A stretch of DNA of 52,642 nt from AC-32 sp049644305 (GCA_049644305.1 JBARRQ010000046.1:1-52642); one strand, 5' to 3'; shown: positions 24,314 to 33,508, counted from the first letter of the stretch. Made by a program: numbers and translations. Notes: generated by a model from the sequence alone, not told the origin.

Positions 24314-26004
24314 AGCCTTCCGACTACCCGCCGCCGTTCGACGTCTCGGAGTTCGTCGCAGAGCCGACCGACCCGGAGGGCGAGCGGATCGAGGTGGGCG
24401 TCCTGATCGTCGGCGCCGGGCCGGCGGGGCTGGCCTGTGCGATCCGGCTGGGGCAGCTGCTGGAGGGAGCGCCCGAGGTCGCCGACCGTCTGGGCGAAGT
24501 GCCGGTGGCCGTGTTGGAGAAGGGCAAGCAGCCCGGGTCGCATCTGCTCTCCGGGGCGGTCGTGAACCCGCGGGCGCTGCAGCGGCTGTTCAAGGGACGA
24601 ATCCCGACCAGCCGGCTCCCGTTCTTCGGTCGCGTAGAGCACGAGTCCGTCTACTTCTTGACGCCGAAGCGCGCTCTCCGGATTCCGACACCCCCGACGA
24701 TGCGGAACCACGGCAACTACGTCGCATCGCTGTCGCAGCTCGGCCGGTGGCTGGCCGAGCAGGCGGAGGGAGCCGGTGCGACGATCCTGCCCGAGACGAC
24801 GGCCGCGAAGATGCTGGTTTCCGGGGGCCGCGTCCGCGGAGTGCGTACCGGCGACAAGGGCCGCGGGCGTAGAGGGAAGGAGCTTGGCAACTTCGAGGCG
24901 GGCGCGGACGTGGTCGCTCGGGTGACCATCTTGGCGGAGGGGACTCAGGGCCACCTGACGGACATCGCGCTTCGGCACTTCAGGCTCGAAGGCGAGAACC
25001 CGCAGGTCTGGGCGCTCGGCGTCAAGGAGGTCTGGCGCGTGCCGAAGCCACTCGACCGCGTGGTCCACACGATGGGCTGGCCCCTTCGCGCCACGGCACG
25101 CTATCGCGAGTTCGGCGGCTCGTTCATCTACCCGATGGGCGACGAGATGGTGACCCTCGGGATGGTCGTCGGCCTCGACTACCGAGACGTCGAGCTGTCG
25201 GTGCACGACCTGCTCCAGGAGTTCAAGACGCACCCGCTCGTCCGAAAGATCCTTGACGGCGGCGATCGAATTGCCTGGGGCGCGAAGACGATCCCGGAGG
25301 GTGGCTTCCTCTCGCTGCCGCGACGGCTGCACGCGCCCGGGCTACTGATCTGCGGCGACGGTGCTGGCCTCGTGAACGTGCCGGCGCTGAAGGGGATCCA
25401 CTACGCGGTCGAGTCCGGACGGCTCGCGGCCGAAGCCGCGTTTGCGGCTCTGCAGCGGGGCGAGACGCCTTCGCGGCTCGGCGCGCTCGACCGCTACGAC
25501 GAGTCCTTGCGCGCCAGCTTCGTCTGGGAGGACCTGCGCCGCGTGCGCAACATGCGGCAGGCGTTCGGGCGCGGCTTCTGGCTCGGCGGCGCGCTGGCCG
25601 GCGCGATGACGGCAAGCCGGGGCGCGTTCCCACCGGGCAATGCGCGCACCGAGTCCGACGCGGACCAGGAGCTGATCCGTACGGACCGCGCCGCGGCGTA
25701 TCCGGCGCCGGACGGAAAGCTCACCTTCGACAAGCTCTCCTCCGTCTTCCTCAGTGGCAACAAGACCCGCGACGACGCGCCGAACCACCTCCGCGTTCGC
25801 GAGCGAGTGCCGCCGGACCTCGCCGAGCTCTGGACGCGCATGTGTCCGGCCGCCGTCTACGGGGCGGGCGAGGAGGCCGGCGACGGCGACGTGAACCTCG
25901 AGGTCACGCCGTCGAACTGCGTCCAGTGCGGCGCCATCACAGCCAAGGGCGGCCGCCTCACGCCACCCGAAGGCGGCTCCGGTCCCGAGTACACGCTCAC
26001 CTAG
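24310..26004 (+). CDS. Electron transfer flavoprotein-quinone oxidoreductase, with an atypical cluster site
   Basis: 564 residues: FAD-binding GAGPAGLACAIRL, the HLLSGAVVNPRAL segment, the GDGAGLVNVPALKGIHYAVESG second flavin motif and a C-terminal ferredoxin-like domain. It passes electrons from reduced ETF through FAD and a 4Fe-4S cluster to quinone at the membrane. The usual cluster ligands are one upstream Cys (CPAAVY here) and CXXCXXC. Here the latter reads CVQCGAI, so the last Cys is Ile, while the following PEGGSGPEY is normal and in frame. The cluster may be 3Fe-4S, altered or absent. It overlaps etfA by 4 bases. Confidence 0.92.
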   Translation: MKPSDYPPPFDVSEFVAEPTDPEGERIEVGVLIVGAGPAGLACAIRLGQLLEGAPEVADRLGEVPVAVLEKGKQPGSHLLSGAVVNPRALQRLFKGRIPTSRLPFFGRVEHESVYFLTPKRALRIPTPPTMRNHGNYVASLSQLGRWLAEQAEGAGATILPETTAAKMLVSGGRVRGVRTGDKGRGRRGKELGNFEAGADVVARVTILAEGTQGHLTDIALRHFRLEGENPQVWALGVKEVWRVPKPLDRVVHTMGWPLRATARYREFGGSFIYPMGDEMVTLGMVVGLDYRDVELSVHDLLQEFKTHPLVRKILDGGDRIAWGAKTIPEGGFLSLPRRLHAPGLLICGDGAGLVNVPALKGIHYAVESGRLAAEAAFAALQRGETPSRLGALDRYDESLRASFVWEDLRRVRNMRQAFGRGFWLGGALAGAMTASRGAFPPGNARTESDADQELIRTDRAAAYPAPDGKLTFDKLSSVFLSGNKTRDDAPNHLRVRERVPPDLAELWTRMCPAAVYGAGEEAGDGDVNLEVTPSNCVQCGAITAKGGRLTPPEGGSGPEYTLT

Positions 26005-26017
26005 CGATTCGACCTCT

Positions 26018-26959
26018 GTGTCCGCGGCAGACGTGCTCGCCGCGCGCGAGGCAATCGGCGCCCGGCTGATCCGCACGCCGGTCTTCAGCTCGGCCACGCT
26101 CGGCCGGCTCGCCGGCACACGCGTCTTCCTGAAGGCCGAGCTGTTCCAGAAGACAGGCTCGTTCAAGCCCCGGGGAGTGCTCACGAATCTCGCGGCGCTC
26201 GGGACCGACGAGCGAGCCCGCGGAGTGATCTCGATCTCGGCCGGCAACCATGCTCAGGCGCTCGCCTGGGGCGCGGCGGCCGAGGGAATCGACGCGCTTC
26301 TCGTCATGTGGCAGGGCGTCAGCGAAGCGAAGATCGCCGCTACACGAGGGTACGGCGCCGAGATAGATCTCGGGGCGCGAACTCCGGCCGAGGCCTTCGA
26401 GCGGCTTGCCGAGCTCCAGCAGCAGACCGGGCGCACGCTCGTCCATCCGTTCGACCATCCGCTGACGATTGCCGGGCAGGGCACGGTGGGGCTCGAGATC
26501 GTCGAAGACGTCCCCGAAGCCGGGGTGATCGTCGTGCCGGTCGGCGGGGGCGGCCTGATCTCCGGGATAGCCACGGCAGTGGACGTTCCGCGAGTAGTCG
26601 GCGTCGAGCCCGAGCTCTCGCCGGCGATGCACGATGCCCTCGCGGCCGGCAGGCCTGTTCCCGTCTCGCCGCAGTCGATCGCGGACGGTCTCTCCGCACC
26701 CTTCGCGGGCACTCACTGTCTGGAGATCTGCCGCGAGCGCGTCAAGCGGATAGTGCTCGTGACCGAGGAGGAGCTAAAGGAGGGAATGCGTTTTCTCTAC
26801 GCGCGGGCCAAGCTCGCCGCGGAGCCCGCCGGAGCCGCCGCCGTCGCCGCGCTCCTCGCCGGCAAAGTGGGCCTGGAGCAGGGCGAAACCGCCGTCGCCG
26901 TCGTTTCGGGCGGCAATGTCGCGGCGGAAACCGCCGCTGCTATCCTGGCCAGACAATGA
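26018..26959 (+). CDS. PLP-dependent threonine/serine dehydratase-like enzyme
   Basis: 313 residues of the fold-type II PLP family. Lys50 in TGSFKPRG binds PLP, SISAGNHAQALAWG holds the substrate carboxylate and VGGGGLISG is the phosphate loop. There is no C-terminal ACT-like regulatory domain, so it resembles the short catabolic threonine dehydratases or serine racemases. Product specificity is uncertain. The stop overlaps the rpmE start as ATGA. Confidence 0.88.
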   Translation: MSAADVLAAREAIGARLIRTPVFSSATLGRLAGTRVFLKAELFQKTGSFKPRGVLTNLAALGTDERARGVISISAGNHAQALAWGAAAEGIDALLVMWQGVSEAKIAATRGYGAEIDLGARTPAEAFERLAELQQQTGRTLVHPFDHPLTIAGQGTVGLEIVEDVPEAGVIVVPVGGGGLISGIATAVDVPRVVGVEPELSPAMHDALAAGRPVPVSPQSIADGLSAPFAGTHCLEICRERVKRIVLVTEEELKEGMRFLYARAKLAAEPAGAAAVAALLAGKVGLEQGETAVAVVSGGNVAAETAAAILARQ

Positions 26960-27168
26960 AGTCCGGCATTCATCCCGAATATGTCCTGGCAACCGTCCGC
27001 TGCGCCTGCGGCAACGAGTTCCAGACGAGGTCGACGAAGCCGGAGCTGCACGTCGAGATCTGCTCGAACTGCCACCCCTTCTATACGGGCAAGCAGAAGC
27101 TCGTAGACACGGGCGGTCGCGTCGAGCGCTTCCAGCGCCGCCTCGAGAAGGCCGGCCGAAAGCCCTAG
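26956..27168 (+). CDS. rpmE: 50S ribosomal protein L31, zinc-binding type
   Basis: 70 residues: KSGIHPEYVLATVRCACGNEFQTRST start and CSNCHPFYTGKQKLVDTGGRVERFQRR. CAC and CSNC give the zinc ligands of the C+ form, which is usually replaced by a zinc-free paralogue under zinc starvation. TATCCT at 26941-26946 ends 9 bases before the ATG, so a separate near-leaderless promoter is likely despite the overlap with the dehydratase gene. Confidence 0.95.
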   Translation: MKSGIHPEYVLATVRCACGNEFQTRSTKPELHVEICSNCHPFYTGKQKLVDTGGRVERFQRRLEKAGRKP

Positions 27169-27173
27169 CCACC

Positions 27174-28082
27174 ATGTCCGCCCCCATCGGAGGACAGGCC
27201 GTCCTCGAGGGCGTGATGATGCGCGGCCCCTCGAACTGGGCGGTCGCGGTCCGGAAGCCGAACGGGCAGATCGCGGAGGTCTGCAGGCCGATCGAGTCGG
27301 TCATGAAGCGGCACTGGTTCTTCAGGCTGCCGGTCATCCGCGGCGTGATCGCGCTCGGCGAGTCGCTCGCCATCGGTTTCCGCGCGCTCGCGATCTCCGC
27401 CAACTACGCCGCCGCCGAGGACAACGAGGAGGCTGAGGCCGAGCTCTCGCGCGGTGCGATCATCTTCGCCTTCTTGATCGCGGTGGGCTTTGCGATCTCG
27501 CTCTTCAAGGTCGGGCCGGCTCTGCTCGCCAACCTGCTGCCGATCTCGAGCGGCTTCTGGTTCGTGCTCGTCGAGGGCCTCATCCGAGTGACCGTCTTCG
27601 TCCTGTATCTCGGGCTGATCTCGCTGCTGCCGGACCTGCGCCGCGTCTTCCAGTATCACGGGGCCGAGCACAAGGCGATCAACGCCTACGAGGCCGGCGA
27701 GGAGCTCGAGCCGCAGCGGGTGCAGCGCTTCAGCCTGATTCATCCGCGCTGCGGCACCGCCTTCCTGCTCTGGGTGATGGTGATCGCGATCTTCGTCTTC
27801 GCGTTCTTCGGGAAACCGGTGTGGTACTGGCTGATCGCGACCCGCATTCTCCTGTTGCCCGTCATCGCCGGGATCGCCTACGAGCTGATCCGCTTCGCCG
27901 GCAGGCACACCGGCAACCGCCTCCTGATGACGCTGCTCGCGCCGGGGTTGTGGCTCCAACGGCTGACGACGCGGGAGCCGACGCTCGACCAGCTCGAAGT
28001 CTCGATTCGCGCGCTGCGGGAGGTGCTCGCCCTCGAGGAACGGGCCAGCGGACCGGAAGCGCGCGTCGAAGTCATGGCCTAG
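27174..28082 (+). CDS. DUF1385 membrane protein
   Basis: 302 residues starting at SAPIGGQAVLEGVMMRGP, the family's hallmark. Four or so hydrophobic segments follow at about 97-118, 124-150, 205-226 and 230-252, with FQYHGAEHKAINAYEAGEELEP and HPRCGTAFL between them. Bacillus YqhQ is a member; the biochemical function is unknown. The placement between rpmE and prfA is conserved in many Gram-positive bacteria, hinting at a link with translation or envelope housekeeping. Confidence 0.93.
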   Translation: MSAPIGGQAVLEGVMMRGPSNWAVAVRKPNGQIAEVCRPIESVMKRHWFFRLPVIRGVIALGESLAIGFRALAISANYAAAEDNEEAEAELSRGAIIFAFLIAVGFAISLFKVGPALLANLLPISSGFWFVLVEGLIRVTVFVLYLGLISLLPDLRRVFQYHGAEHKAINAYEAGEELEPQRVQRFSLIHPRCGTAFLLWVMVIAIFVFAFFGKPVWYWLIATRILLLPVIAGIAYELIRFAGRHTGNRLLMTLLAPGLWLQRLTTREPTLDQLEVSIRALREVLALEERASGPEARVEVMA

Positions 28083-28116
28083 CCACGGCCGTCGAGCGAC
28101 TACCCTTGCCCGCACG

Positions 28117-29166
28117 ATGGCGGACATGAACGACCTAGTAATGGAGCTCGAGCGCTCGTACCAGGAGACGCAGGAGCGTCTCTCCGACCCTGCCGTCTAC
28201 AACGACCACCGCGAGGCGGCCGACGTCGGGCGACGGCTGAAGGAGCTCGAGGTCCCGTACAAGCTGGCGCAGGAGTGGCAAGAGGTACACAACGACCTCG
28301 AGGCCGCTCGAGCCGACGGCGACCTGCGCGAGCTCGTCCCCGAGCTCGAGGAACGGCTGGGAGCGCTCGAGGAGGAGCTGAAGATCGCGCTCGTCGAGTC
28401 CGATCCCGCGGATCGCAAGGACGTGATCGTCGAGATCCGGCAGGGCGTCGGCGGCGACGAGGCTGCGCTCTGGGCGGCCGACCTCTACCGGATGCTCACG
28501 CGCTACGCGGAGCGTCGAGGCTTCGCGGTCGAGCAGCTCGGGGTGAGCGGCAACGAGTCGGGCGGCTTCAAGGAGGTCGTCTTCGCGGTCAAGGGCGAGG
28601 GCGCCTACTCCGTCTTCAAGTGGGAAGCCGGGACCCACCGCGTCCAGCGTGTGCCGGAGACGGAATCGCAGGGACGCACCCACACCTCGACCGCCACCGT
28701 CGCGGTAATGCCCGAAGCCGAGGAGGTCGAGGTCGAGCTCGACCCGAACGACCTCAAGATCGACGTCTACCGCTCGACCGGCCCGGGGGGCCAGAGCGTG
28801 AACACGACCGATTCGGCGGTGAGGGTCACTCACGCGCCGACGGGGATCGTGGTGTCGATGCAGGACGAGAAGTCGCAGCTTCAGAACAAGACGAAGGCCC
28901 TGCGCGTGCTGCGCGCGCGCCTCTACGAGCTCGAGCGCGAGCGGCAGCAGGCCGAGCAGGCCGAGGCGCGGCGCTCTCAGATCGGCTCCGGCCAGCGAGC
29001 GGAGAAGATCCGCACCTACAACTTCGCCGAGAACCGCGTCACCGACCACCGCGTACACCTGACCGTGCACCGGCTCGACAGGATCCTCGAGGGAGAGCTG
29101 GACGAATTCACCGAAGCCCTCGCCGCAGAGGACCGGCGCCGCGCCCTCGAGACCCCACCAGCGTGA
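28117..29166 (+). CDS. prfA: Peptide chain release factor 1
   Basis: 349 residues. PET at 180-182 in RVPETESQGR is the RF1 tripeptide that reads UAA/UAG, and GGQ at 224-226 in STGPGGQSVN triggers peptide release. The N-terminal helical domain and the C-terminal RVTDHRVHLTVHRLDRIL region are complete. The next gene encodes the methyltransferase that modifies the GGQ glutamine. TACCCT at 28101-28106 ends 10 bases before the ATG, with no Shine-Dalgarno. Confidence 0.96.
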   Translation: MADMNDLVMELERSYQETQERLSDPAVYNDHREAADVGRRLKELEVPYKLAQEWQEVHNDLEAARADGDLRELVPELEERLGALEEELKIALVESDPADRKDVIVEIRQGVGGDEAALWAADLYRMLTRYAERRGFAVEQLGVSGNESGGFKEVVFAVKGEGAYSVFKWEAGTHRVQRVPETESQGRTHTSTATVAVMPEAEEVEVELDPNDLKIDVYRSTGPGGQSVNTTDSAVRVTHAPTGIVVSMQDEKSQLQNKTKALRVLRARLYELERERQQAEQAEARRSQIGSGQRAEKIRTYNFAENRVTDHRVHLTVHRLDRILEGELDEFTEALAAEDRRRALETPPA

Positions 29167-29201
29167 CCGCGATCCATTTCTGTCGACCGGTCGGTTCAGA
29201 C

Positions 29202-29256
29202 GGACACGCGGCGGAGCCGCGCGTCCTGAGAGCGGCGCCGACAAGCGGCGCCTCAG
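29202..29256 (+). promoter_or_regulatory. Two hairpins between prfA and prmC
   Basis: The first is GGAC-A-CGCGGC / GCCGCG-C-GTCC around a GGA loop (29202-29226). The second pairs CTGAG (29226-29230) with CTCAG (29252-29256) and includes two copies of GGCGCC. They end 4 bases before the prmC GTG and leave no room for a Shine-Dalgarno. They may attenuate or process the transcript; there is no T-run. Confidence 0.4.
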
Positions 29257-29260
29257 CGGC

Positions 29261-30100
29261 GTGACTCTCGGCGACGCGCTCGCGGCCGCCACCTCGAGGC
29301 TCGCGGAGGCGGGCGTCGAGTCGGCTCGGCTCGAGGCGGAGCTGCTGCTCGCACGAGCCTGCGACGACTGCGCGCGCGCGCTTCTCTACGCGGAGCTCGA
29401 CCGGGAGCTGACTCCGGAGCAAGAGCGGGCCTTCGAGGCGAACGTCGCCCGCAGGGAGAAGCGCGAGCCGCTCGCGTACGTGCTCGGCGAGTGGGGCTTC
29501 CGCCGGCTGACATTGAAGACCGACCGGCGCGCTCTCATCCCGCGACCCGAGACGGAGATCGTGGTCGAGCGGGCGCTGGAGCACATTCGTGGATCTGACG
29601 AGCCCAACGTGCTCGACGTCGGGACCGGCACGGGCGCGATCGCGCTTGCGATCGCCGACGAGGTGCCCGGCGCACGGGTGACGGCGATGGACGTCTCTTC
29701 GGAGGCGCTTGCTCTCGCGCGCGAGAACCTGGTCCTGACCGGCGTCAACGGACGAGTCCGGCTCGTCGAGCACGATCTCACGAGCGGTCTCGGCGACGGC
29801 GAGTTCGATCTCGTCGTCTCGAATCCGCCCTACGTCGAGCCGGAAGAGCTTTCTACGCTCCAGCCGGAGGTGCGGGACTGGGAGCCGCTCATCGCGCTCG
29901 TCGCGCCGGGCGCTACCGAGAAGCTCGCGCATGCCGCGACCCAGGCGCTGCGGCCTGGCGGCTGGCTCGTGCTGGAAACCGCGGCCTGTGCCGGCGAGCG
30001 AGTCCAACGCCTACTCTTGGAGCTCGGCTTCGAGCAGGTAACGATCACGCCGGATCTGGCAGGCAGGGACCGCGTGGTGGAGGGTCGATGGGCAGGCTGA
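29261..30100 (+). CDS. prmC: Release factor glutamine methyltransferase
   Basis: 279 residues. The SAM loop is DVGTGTGAIALA (119-130) and the catalytic NPPY is at 188-191, the signature of N5-glutamine methyltransferases. IPRPETE precedes the SAM domain as in PrmC. It methylates the GGQ glutamine of release factors, encoded just upstream. The gene overlaps the next by 13 bases. Confidence 0.94.
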   Translation: MTLGDALAAATSRLAEAGVESARLEAELLLARACDDCARALLYAELDRELTPEQERAFEANVARREKREPLAYVLGEWGFRRLTLKTDRRALIPRPETEIVVERALEHIRGSDEPNVLDVGTGTGAIALAIADEVPGARVTAMDVSSEALALARENLVLTGVNGRVRLVEHDLTSGLGDGEFDLVVSNPPYVEPEELSTLQPEVRDWEPLIALVAPGATEKLAHAATQALRPGGWLVLETAACAGERVQRLLLELGFEQVTITPDLAGRDRVVEGRWAG

Positions 30101-30951
30101 CGACGGCGGACGGGCGCGCGCTCACGTACGAGCGACGCGGAAGTGGGCCGCTACTGGTCTGCCACCCGGGCGGCCCAGGCTTCTCGTCGCGGTATCTCGC
30201 CGACCTGGCCGGACTGGACCGCGACCTGGAGCTCTTGCTCCTCGACCCGCGTGGCACGGGCAACTCCGATCCGGCGCCCGCTCCGGCGGGTTACGCCATC
30301 GACGACTACGCCTCCGACCTCGAGGAGCTTCGCGAGCATCTCGGTTTGGAGCGCATGCTCCTGCTCGGGCACTCCCACGGCGGCGTCGCCGCGATCGCCT
30401 ACGCGGCGCGCCACCCGGACCGGGTCGAGCGCCTGATCCTCGCGAGCACCTTCGCGCGCCACGGGCCGGAGCAGGAGGCGGCGATGCAGGCAGCCCTCGA
30501 GAAGAGAAAGGGCGAACCGTGGTATGCGGACGCCCATGAGGCGCTCGAGACGGAGCTGGCGGGAGAATTCCAGGACGGCCGCGAGCTGATGGACATCTGT
30601 CTGCGGATGATGCCGTTCTACTACGCGCACTACGGCGAGCGGGAGCGCGCGCACGTCGAGTCGCTGGCAGACGACGAGCTGTGCGTGGACGCGACCAGGC
30701 TCTGGGAGAAGGAGATCTTCGAGCGCTTCGACCTCCGGCCTCAGCTGCCACGCTTGACGATGCCGACGCTGGTGATCACGGGCGAGGAGGACTTCATCAC
30801 GGGCCCAGTGCCCGCGGCCGAGCTGGTCGAAGGGATTCCCGCGCCCGAGACCGTGACTCTCCGCGGAGCGGGTCACATGATCTTCGTCGAGGCGCCCGAG
30901 CCGTTCCGCGAGGCCGTGCTCTCGTTCCTGGGCGCCGGCGTCCGAGCGTGA
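30088..30951 (+). CDS. Alpha/beta hydrolase, proline iminopeptidase-like
   Basis: 287 residues. PGGPGFSSRYL and LDPRGTGNSDPA near the oxyanion hole, nucleophile Ser in GHSHGG, Asp in ITGEEDFITG and His in RGAGHMIFVEAP complete the triad. The HGGPG-like loop and cap size fit the prolyl aminopeptidase branch, although other esterases look alike. Overlaps on both sides (13 bases with prmC, GTGA with the next gene) show it is in the same operon, perhaps only as a passenger. Confidence 0.88.
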   Translation: MGRLTTADGRALTYERRGSGPLLVCHPGGPGFSSRYLADLAGLDRDLELLLLDPRGTGNSDPAPAPAGYAIDDYASDLEELREHLGLERMLLLGHSHGGVAAIAYAARHPDRVERLILASTFARHGPEQEAAMQAALEKRKGEPWYADAHEALETELAGEFQDGRELMDICLRMMPFYYAHYGERERAHVESLADDELCVDATRLWEKEIFERFDLRPQLPRLTMPTLVITGEEDFITGPVPAAELVEGIPAPETVTLRGAGHMIFVEAPEPFREAVLSFLGAGVRA

Positions 30952-31559
30952 TCGACAAGGCGGTCGCCGCGCTCCGGGCCGGGTGGCCGGTCGTGATCCC
31001 GACCGACACCGTGTACGGCCTCTGCGCCGACCCTGAGCAAGAGGAGGCAGCACGCGCGGTCTACCGGCTCAAGGGCCGCGACGAGAGCCAGGCAACCGCG
31101 CTGCTCGCCCGGGACGTCGAGACGCTCTTCGACTGCGTTCCGGAGCTTCGGCGCCACGAACCGCTGGTGCGCGCGATTCTCCCCGGCCCGTACACGCTCA
31201 TCATGCCGAACCCGGCCCGCCGCTATCCGTGGCTGGCCGGAGGCAATCCTGAGGCGATCGGGGTGCGCGTCGCGGCCCTTCATGGGCCCGGAGCGGATGT
31301 CCTCGAGCAGGTCGGCGCGGTCGTTGCGACGAGCGCGAACCTACGGGGGGGTCCGGACCCGTGCCGTCTCGAGGACGTGCCGGAGGCGATCCGGGTTGGC
31401 TCCGGCGCGGTCGTGGACGGCGGCGAGCTGCCGGGCGCTCCGTCGACCGTGCTCGACCTAACCGGCCGGGAGCCAAAAGTTGTCCGCGAAGGTGCGGTGC
31501 CGGCGCGCGAGGCCCTCGAATTCGTGCTCGCCGCCACCGCCGGCGGAAAGCCCGAGTAG
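30948..31559 (+). CDS. L-threonylcarbamoyladenylate synthase (Sua5/YrdC family)
   Basis: 203 residues: VVIPTDTVYGLCADP, KGRDESQATALL, GPYTLIMP and VVATSANLRGGPDP are the family's substrate-binding segments. It makes threonylcarbamoyl-AMP for the t6A37 modification of ANN-decoding tRNAs. Length fits the short form without the Sua5 C-terminal domain. GTG 30948 overlaps the previous stop; position after prmC is conserved in many bacteria. Confidence 0.93.
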   Translation: MIDKAVAALRAGWPVVIPTDTVYGLCADPEQEEAARAVYRLKGRDESQATALLARDVETLFDCVPELRRHEPLVRAILPGPYTLIMPNPARRYPWLAGGNPEAIGVRVAALHGPGADVLEQVGAVVATSANLRGGPDPCRLEDVPEAIRVGSGAVVDGGELPGAPSTVLDLTGREPKVVREGAVPAREALEFVLAATAGGKPE

Positions 31560-31562
31560 CAT
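31557..31562 (+). promoter_or_regulatory. Candidate -10 element TAGCAT for leaderless glyA
   Basis: TAGCAT ends 7 bases before GTG 31570 and overlaps the TAG stop of the upstream gene. No Shine-Dalgarno is present, so glyA probably has its own leaderless transcript inside the gene string. Confidence 0.45.
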
Positions 31563-31569
31563 CTGGGCC

Positions 31570-32862
31570 GTGGCTGTCGCGCAGGAGACTGTCCAGCATC
31601 TCCGCACCGCGGGCCTGGCCGAGATCGATCCGGAGATCGCCGAGCTGATCGGACGTGAGCTCGAGCGCCAGCGGGGGCAGATCGAGCTGATCGCGTCCGA
31701 GAACTTCACCTGGCCGTCGATCCTCGAAGCCGTCGGCTCCGTGCCGACGAACAAGTACGCGGAGGGGTATCCGGGGAAGCGGTACTACGGCGGCTGCGAG
31801 GTCGTCGACGAGATCGAGCAGACGGCCATCGACCGCGCGAAGGAGCTGTTCGGCGCGGAGCACGCGAACGTCCAGCCGCATGCGGGCGCACAGACGAACA
31901 TGGCTGTCTACATGGCGGCCCTGGAGCCGGGCGAGACGATCCTGTCGCTCGAGCTCTCGCACGGCGGCCACCTCACGCACGGCCTGAAGGTCAACTTCTC
32001 CGGACGTCTCTACACGATCGTCCATTACGGCGTCAGCCGCGAGACGAACCTGGTCGACTACGACGAGATCCTCGCCCTGGCGAGGAAGCACAAGCCCAAG
32101 CTGATCATCTGCGGAGGCTCGGCCTACCCACGCACGGTCGAGGCCGACCGCTTCCGCGAGATCGCCGACGACGTGGGTGCACTGCTCCTCTGCGACATGG
32201 CGCACTTCGGGGGGCTTGTCGCCGCCGGATTGCACCCGAACCCCGTGCCCCACTGCGACTTCGTCACCTCGACCACGCACAAGACCCTCGCGGGACCGCG
32301 CTCCGGCTTCATCCTCTGCAAGGAAGAGCACGCACAGGCCGTCGACCGCGCCGTCTTCCCGGGAATCCAGGGCGGTCCCCTCATGCACGTGATCGCAGCA
32401 AAGGCGACGTGCTTCCGCATCGCCGGCACCGAGGCCTTCCGTGGGTACCAGACCCAGATCAGGGCCAACGCCGACACCCTCGCCGCAACGCTGGAGGAGG
32501 GCGGTCTCGACGTGCTGACGGGCGGCACCGACACCCACCAGCTCCAGGTCGACCTCCGCTCCACCGAGTGGAGCGGAAAGGAAGCCGAGGAGCGGCTCGC
32601 CGCGGTGAAGCTGACCGTGAACCGGAACACCGTTCCCTTCGACGAGCGCCCGCCGACTGTCGCCTCGGGGATCCGGATCGGTACGCCCGCCGCAACGATG
32701 CGCGGCTTCGACGAGGCGGACTTCCGCGAGATCGGCCGGATCATCGTCGAGGCGCTCGGCGACGGCCCCGACGTCGCGGCGCTCGCCGCGCAGACCGAAG
32801 CGCTGTGTGAGCAACGGCCGCTCTACCCGGGCTTCCGGGGCTTCACGACGTACGTCTCGTGA
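31570..32862 (+). CDS. glyA: Serine hydroxymethyltransferase
   Basis: 430 residues. IELIASENFTWPSILEAVGS and TNKYAEGYPGKRYYGGCE are the substrate-binding N-terminus, DMAHFGGLVAAG holds the PLP pyridine Asp, and STTHKTLAGPRSG carries the Schiff-base Lys. It interconverts serine and glycine with tetrahydrofolate, supplying one-carbon units. The stop overlaps the upp start (GTGA). Confidence 0.96.
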   Translation: MAVAQETVQHLRTAGLAEIDPEIAELIGRELERQRGQIELIASENFTWPSILEAVGSVPTNKYAEGYPGKRYYGGCEVVDEIEQTAIDRAKELFGAEHANVQPHAGAQTNMAVYMAALEPGETILSLELSHGGHLTHGLKVNFSGRLYTIVHYGVSRETNLVDYDEILALARKHKPKLIICGGSAYPRTVEADRFREIADDVGALLLCDMAHFGGLVAAGLHPNPVPHCDFVTSTTHKTLAGPRSGFILCKEEHAQAVDRAVFPGIQGGPLMHVIAAKATCFRIAGTEAFRGYQTQIRANADTLAATLEEGGLDVLTGGTDTHQLQVDLRSTEWSGKEAEERLAAVKLTVNRNTVPFDERPPTVASGIRIGTPAATMRGFDEADFREIGRIIVEALGDGPDVAALAAQTEALCEQRPLYPGFRGFTTYVS

Positions 32863-33506
32863 ACACGGAGACAGCCACCAGCGTGACCGTCGTCACGCAC
32901 CCGCTCGTCCAGCACAAGCTGTCCTACCTACGCGACAAGGACACGCCCACAGTGCACTTCCGAAAGCTCGCGAACGAGGTGACCCTGCTCCTCACCTACG
33001 AGGCGACGAAGGATTTTCCGACCGAGAGCGCCGAGGTCGAGACGCCGCTCGAGCGGACGAGCGTGCAGCGGATCGCCGGAAAGAAGGTGGCGGTGTGTCC
33101 CGTCCTGCGAGCCGGCCTCGGCATGCTCGACGGCGTGCTCTCGCTGGTATCCAGTGCGCGCGTGGGCTTTATCGGCCTCTACCGCGACGAGAAGACGCTT
33201 ATGCCGGTGGAGTACTACGTGAAGCTGCCGGAGCTCGGAGACGGCGAGCGTGACGCGATCGTGCTCGACCCGATGCTCGCGACGGGCCGTTCCAGCGCGG
33301 CTGCTGTCGCCGCCGTCAAGGAGGCCGGAGCCCGATCCGTCACGCTGGTCTGCCTCGTCGCCGCTCCTGAAGGGATCGAGCACATGCAGCGCGAACACGC
33401 GGACGTGAGGATCGTCACTGCTGCTGTCGATCGGGGTCTCGACGAGCGCGGCTTCATCGTCCCGGGCCTGGGCGACGCCGGCGACCGTCTCTACGGGACG
33501 AAGTAG
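32859..33506 (+). CDS. upp: Uracil phosphoribosyltransferase
   Basis: 215 residues. LDPMLATGRSS is the PRPP loop, and GFIVPGLGDAGDRLYGTK at the C-terminus is the uracil-binding signature. RDEKTLMPVEYYVKLP is also typical. It salvages uracil to UMP. The gene follows glyA with a 4-base overlap and precedes the polyprenyl-phosphate transferase gene. Confidence 0.96.
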   Translation: MNTETATSVTVVTHPLVQHKLSYLRDKDTPTVHFRKLANEVTLLLTYEATKDFPTESAEVETPLERTSVQRIAGKKVAVCPVLRAGLGMLDGVLSLVSSARVGFIGLYRDEKTLMPVEYYVKLPELGDGERDAIVLDPMLATGRSSAAAVAAVKEAGARSVTLVCLVAAPEGIEHMQREHADVRIVTAAVDRGLDERGFIVPGLGDAGDRLYGTK

Positions 33507-33508
33507 CC

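Noticed and set aside
25921..26004. A frameshift as the cause of the missing ETF-QO cysteine
   Set aside because: The frame on both sides of the site encodes conserved residues (NCVQC before, PEGGSGPEY after), so a substitution is the simpler reading.
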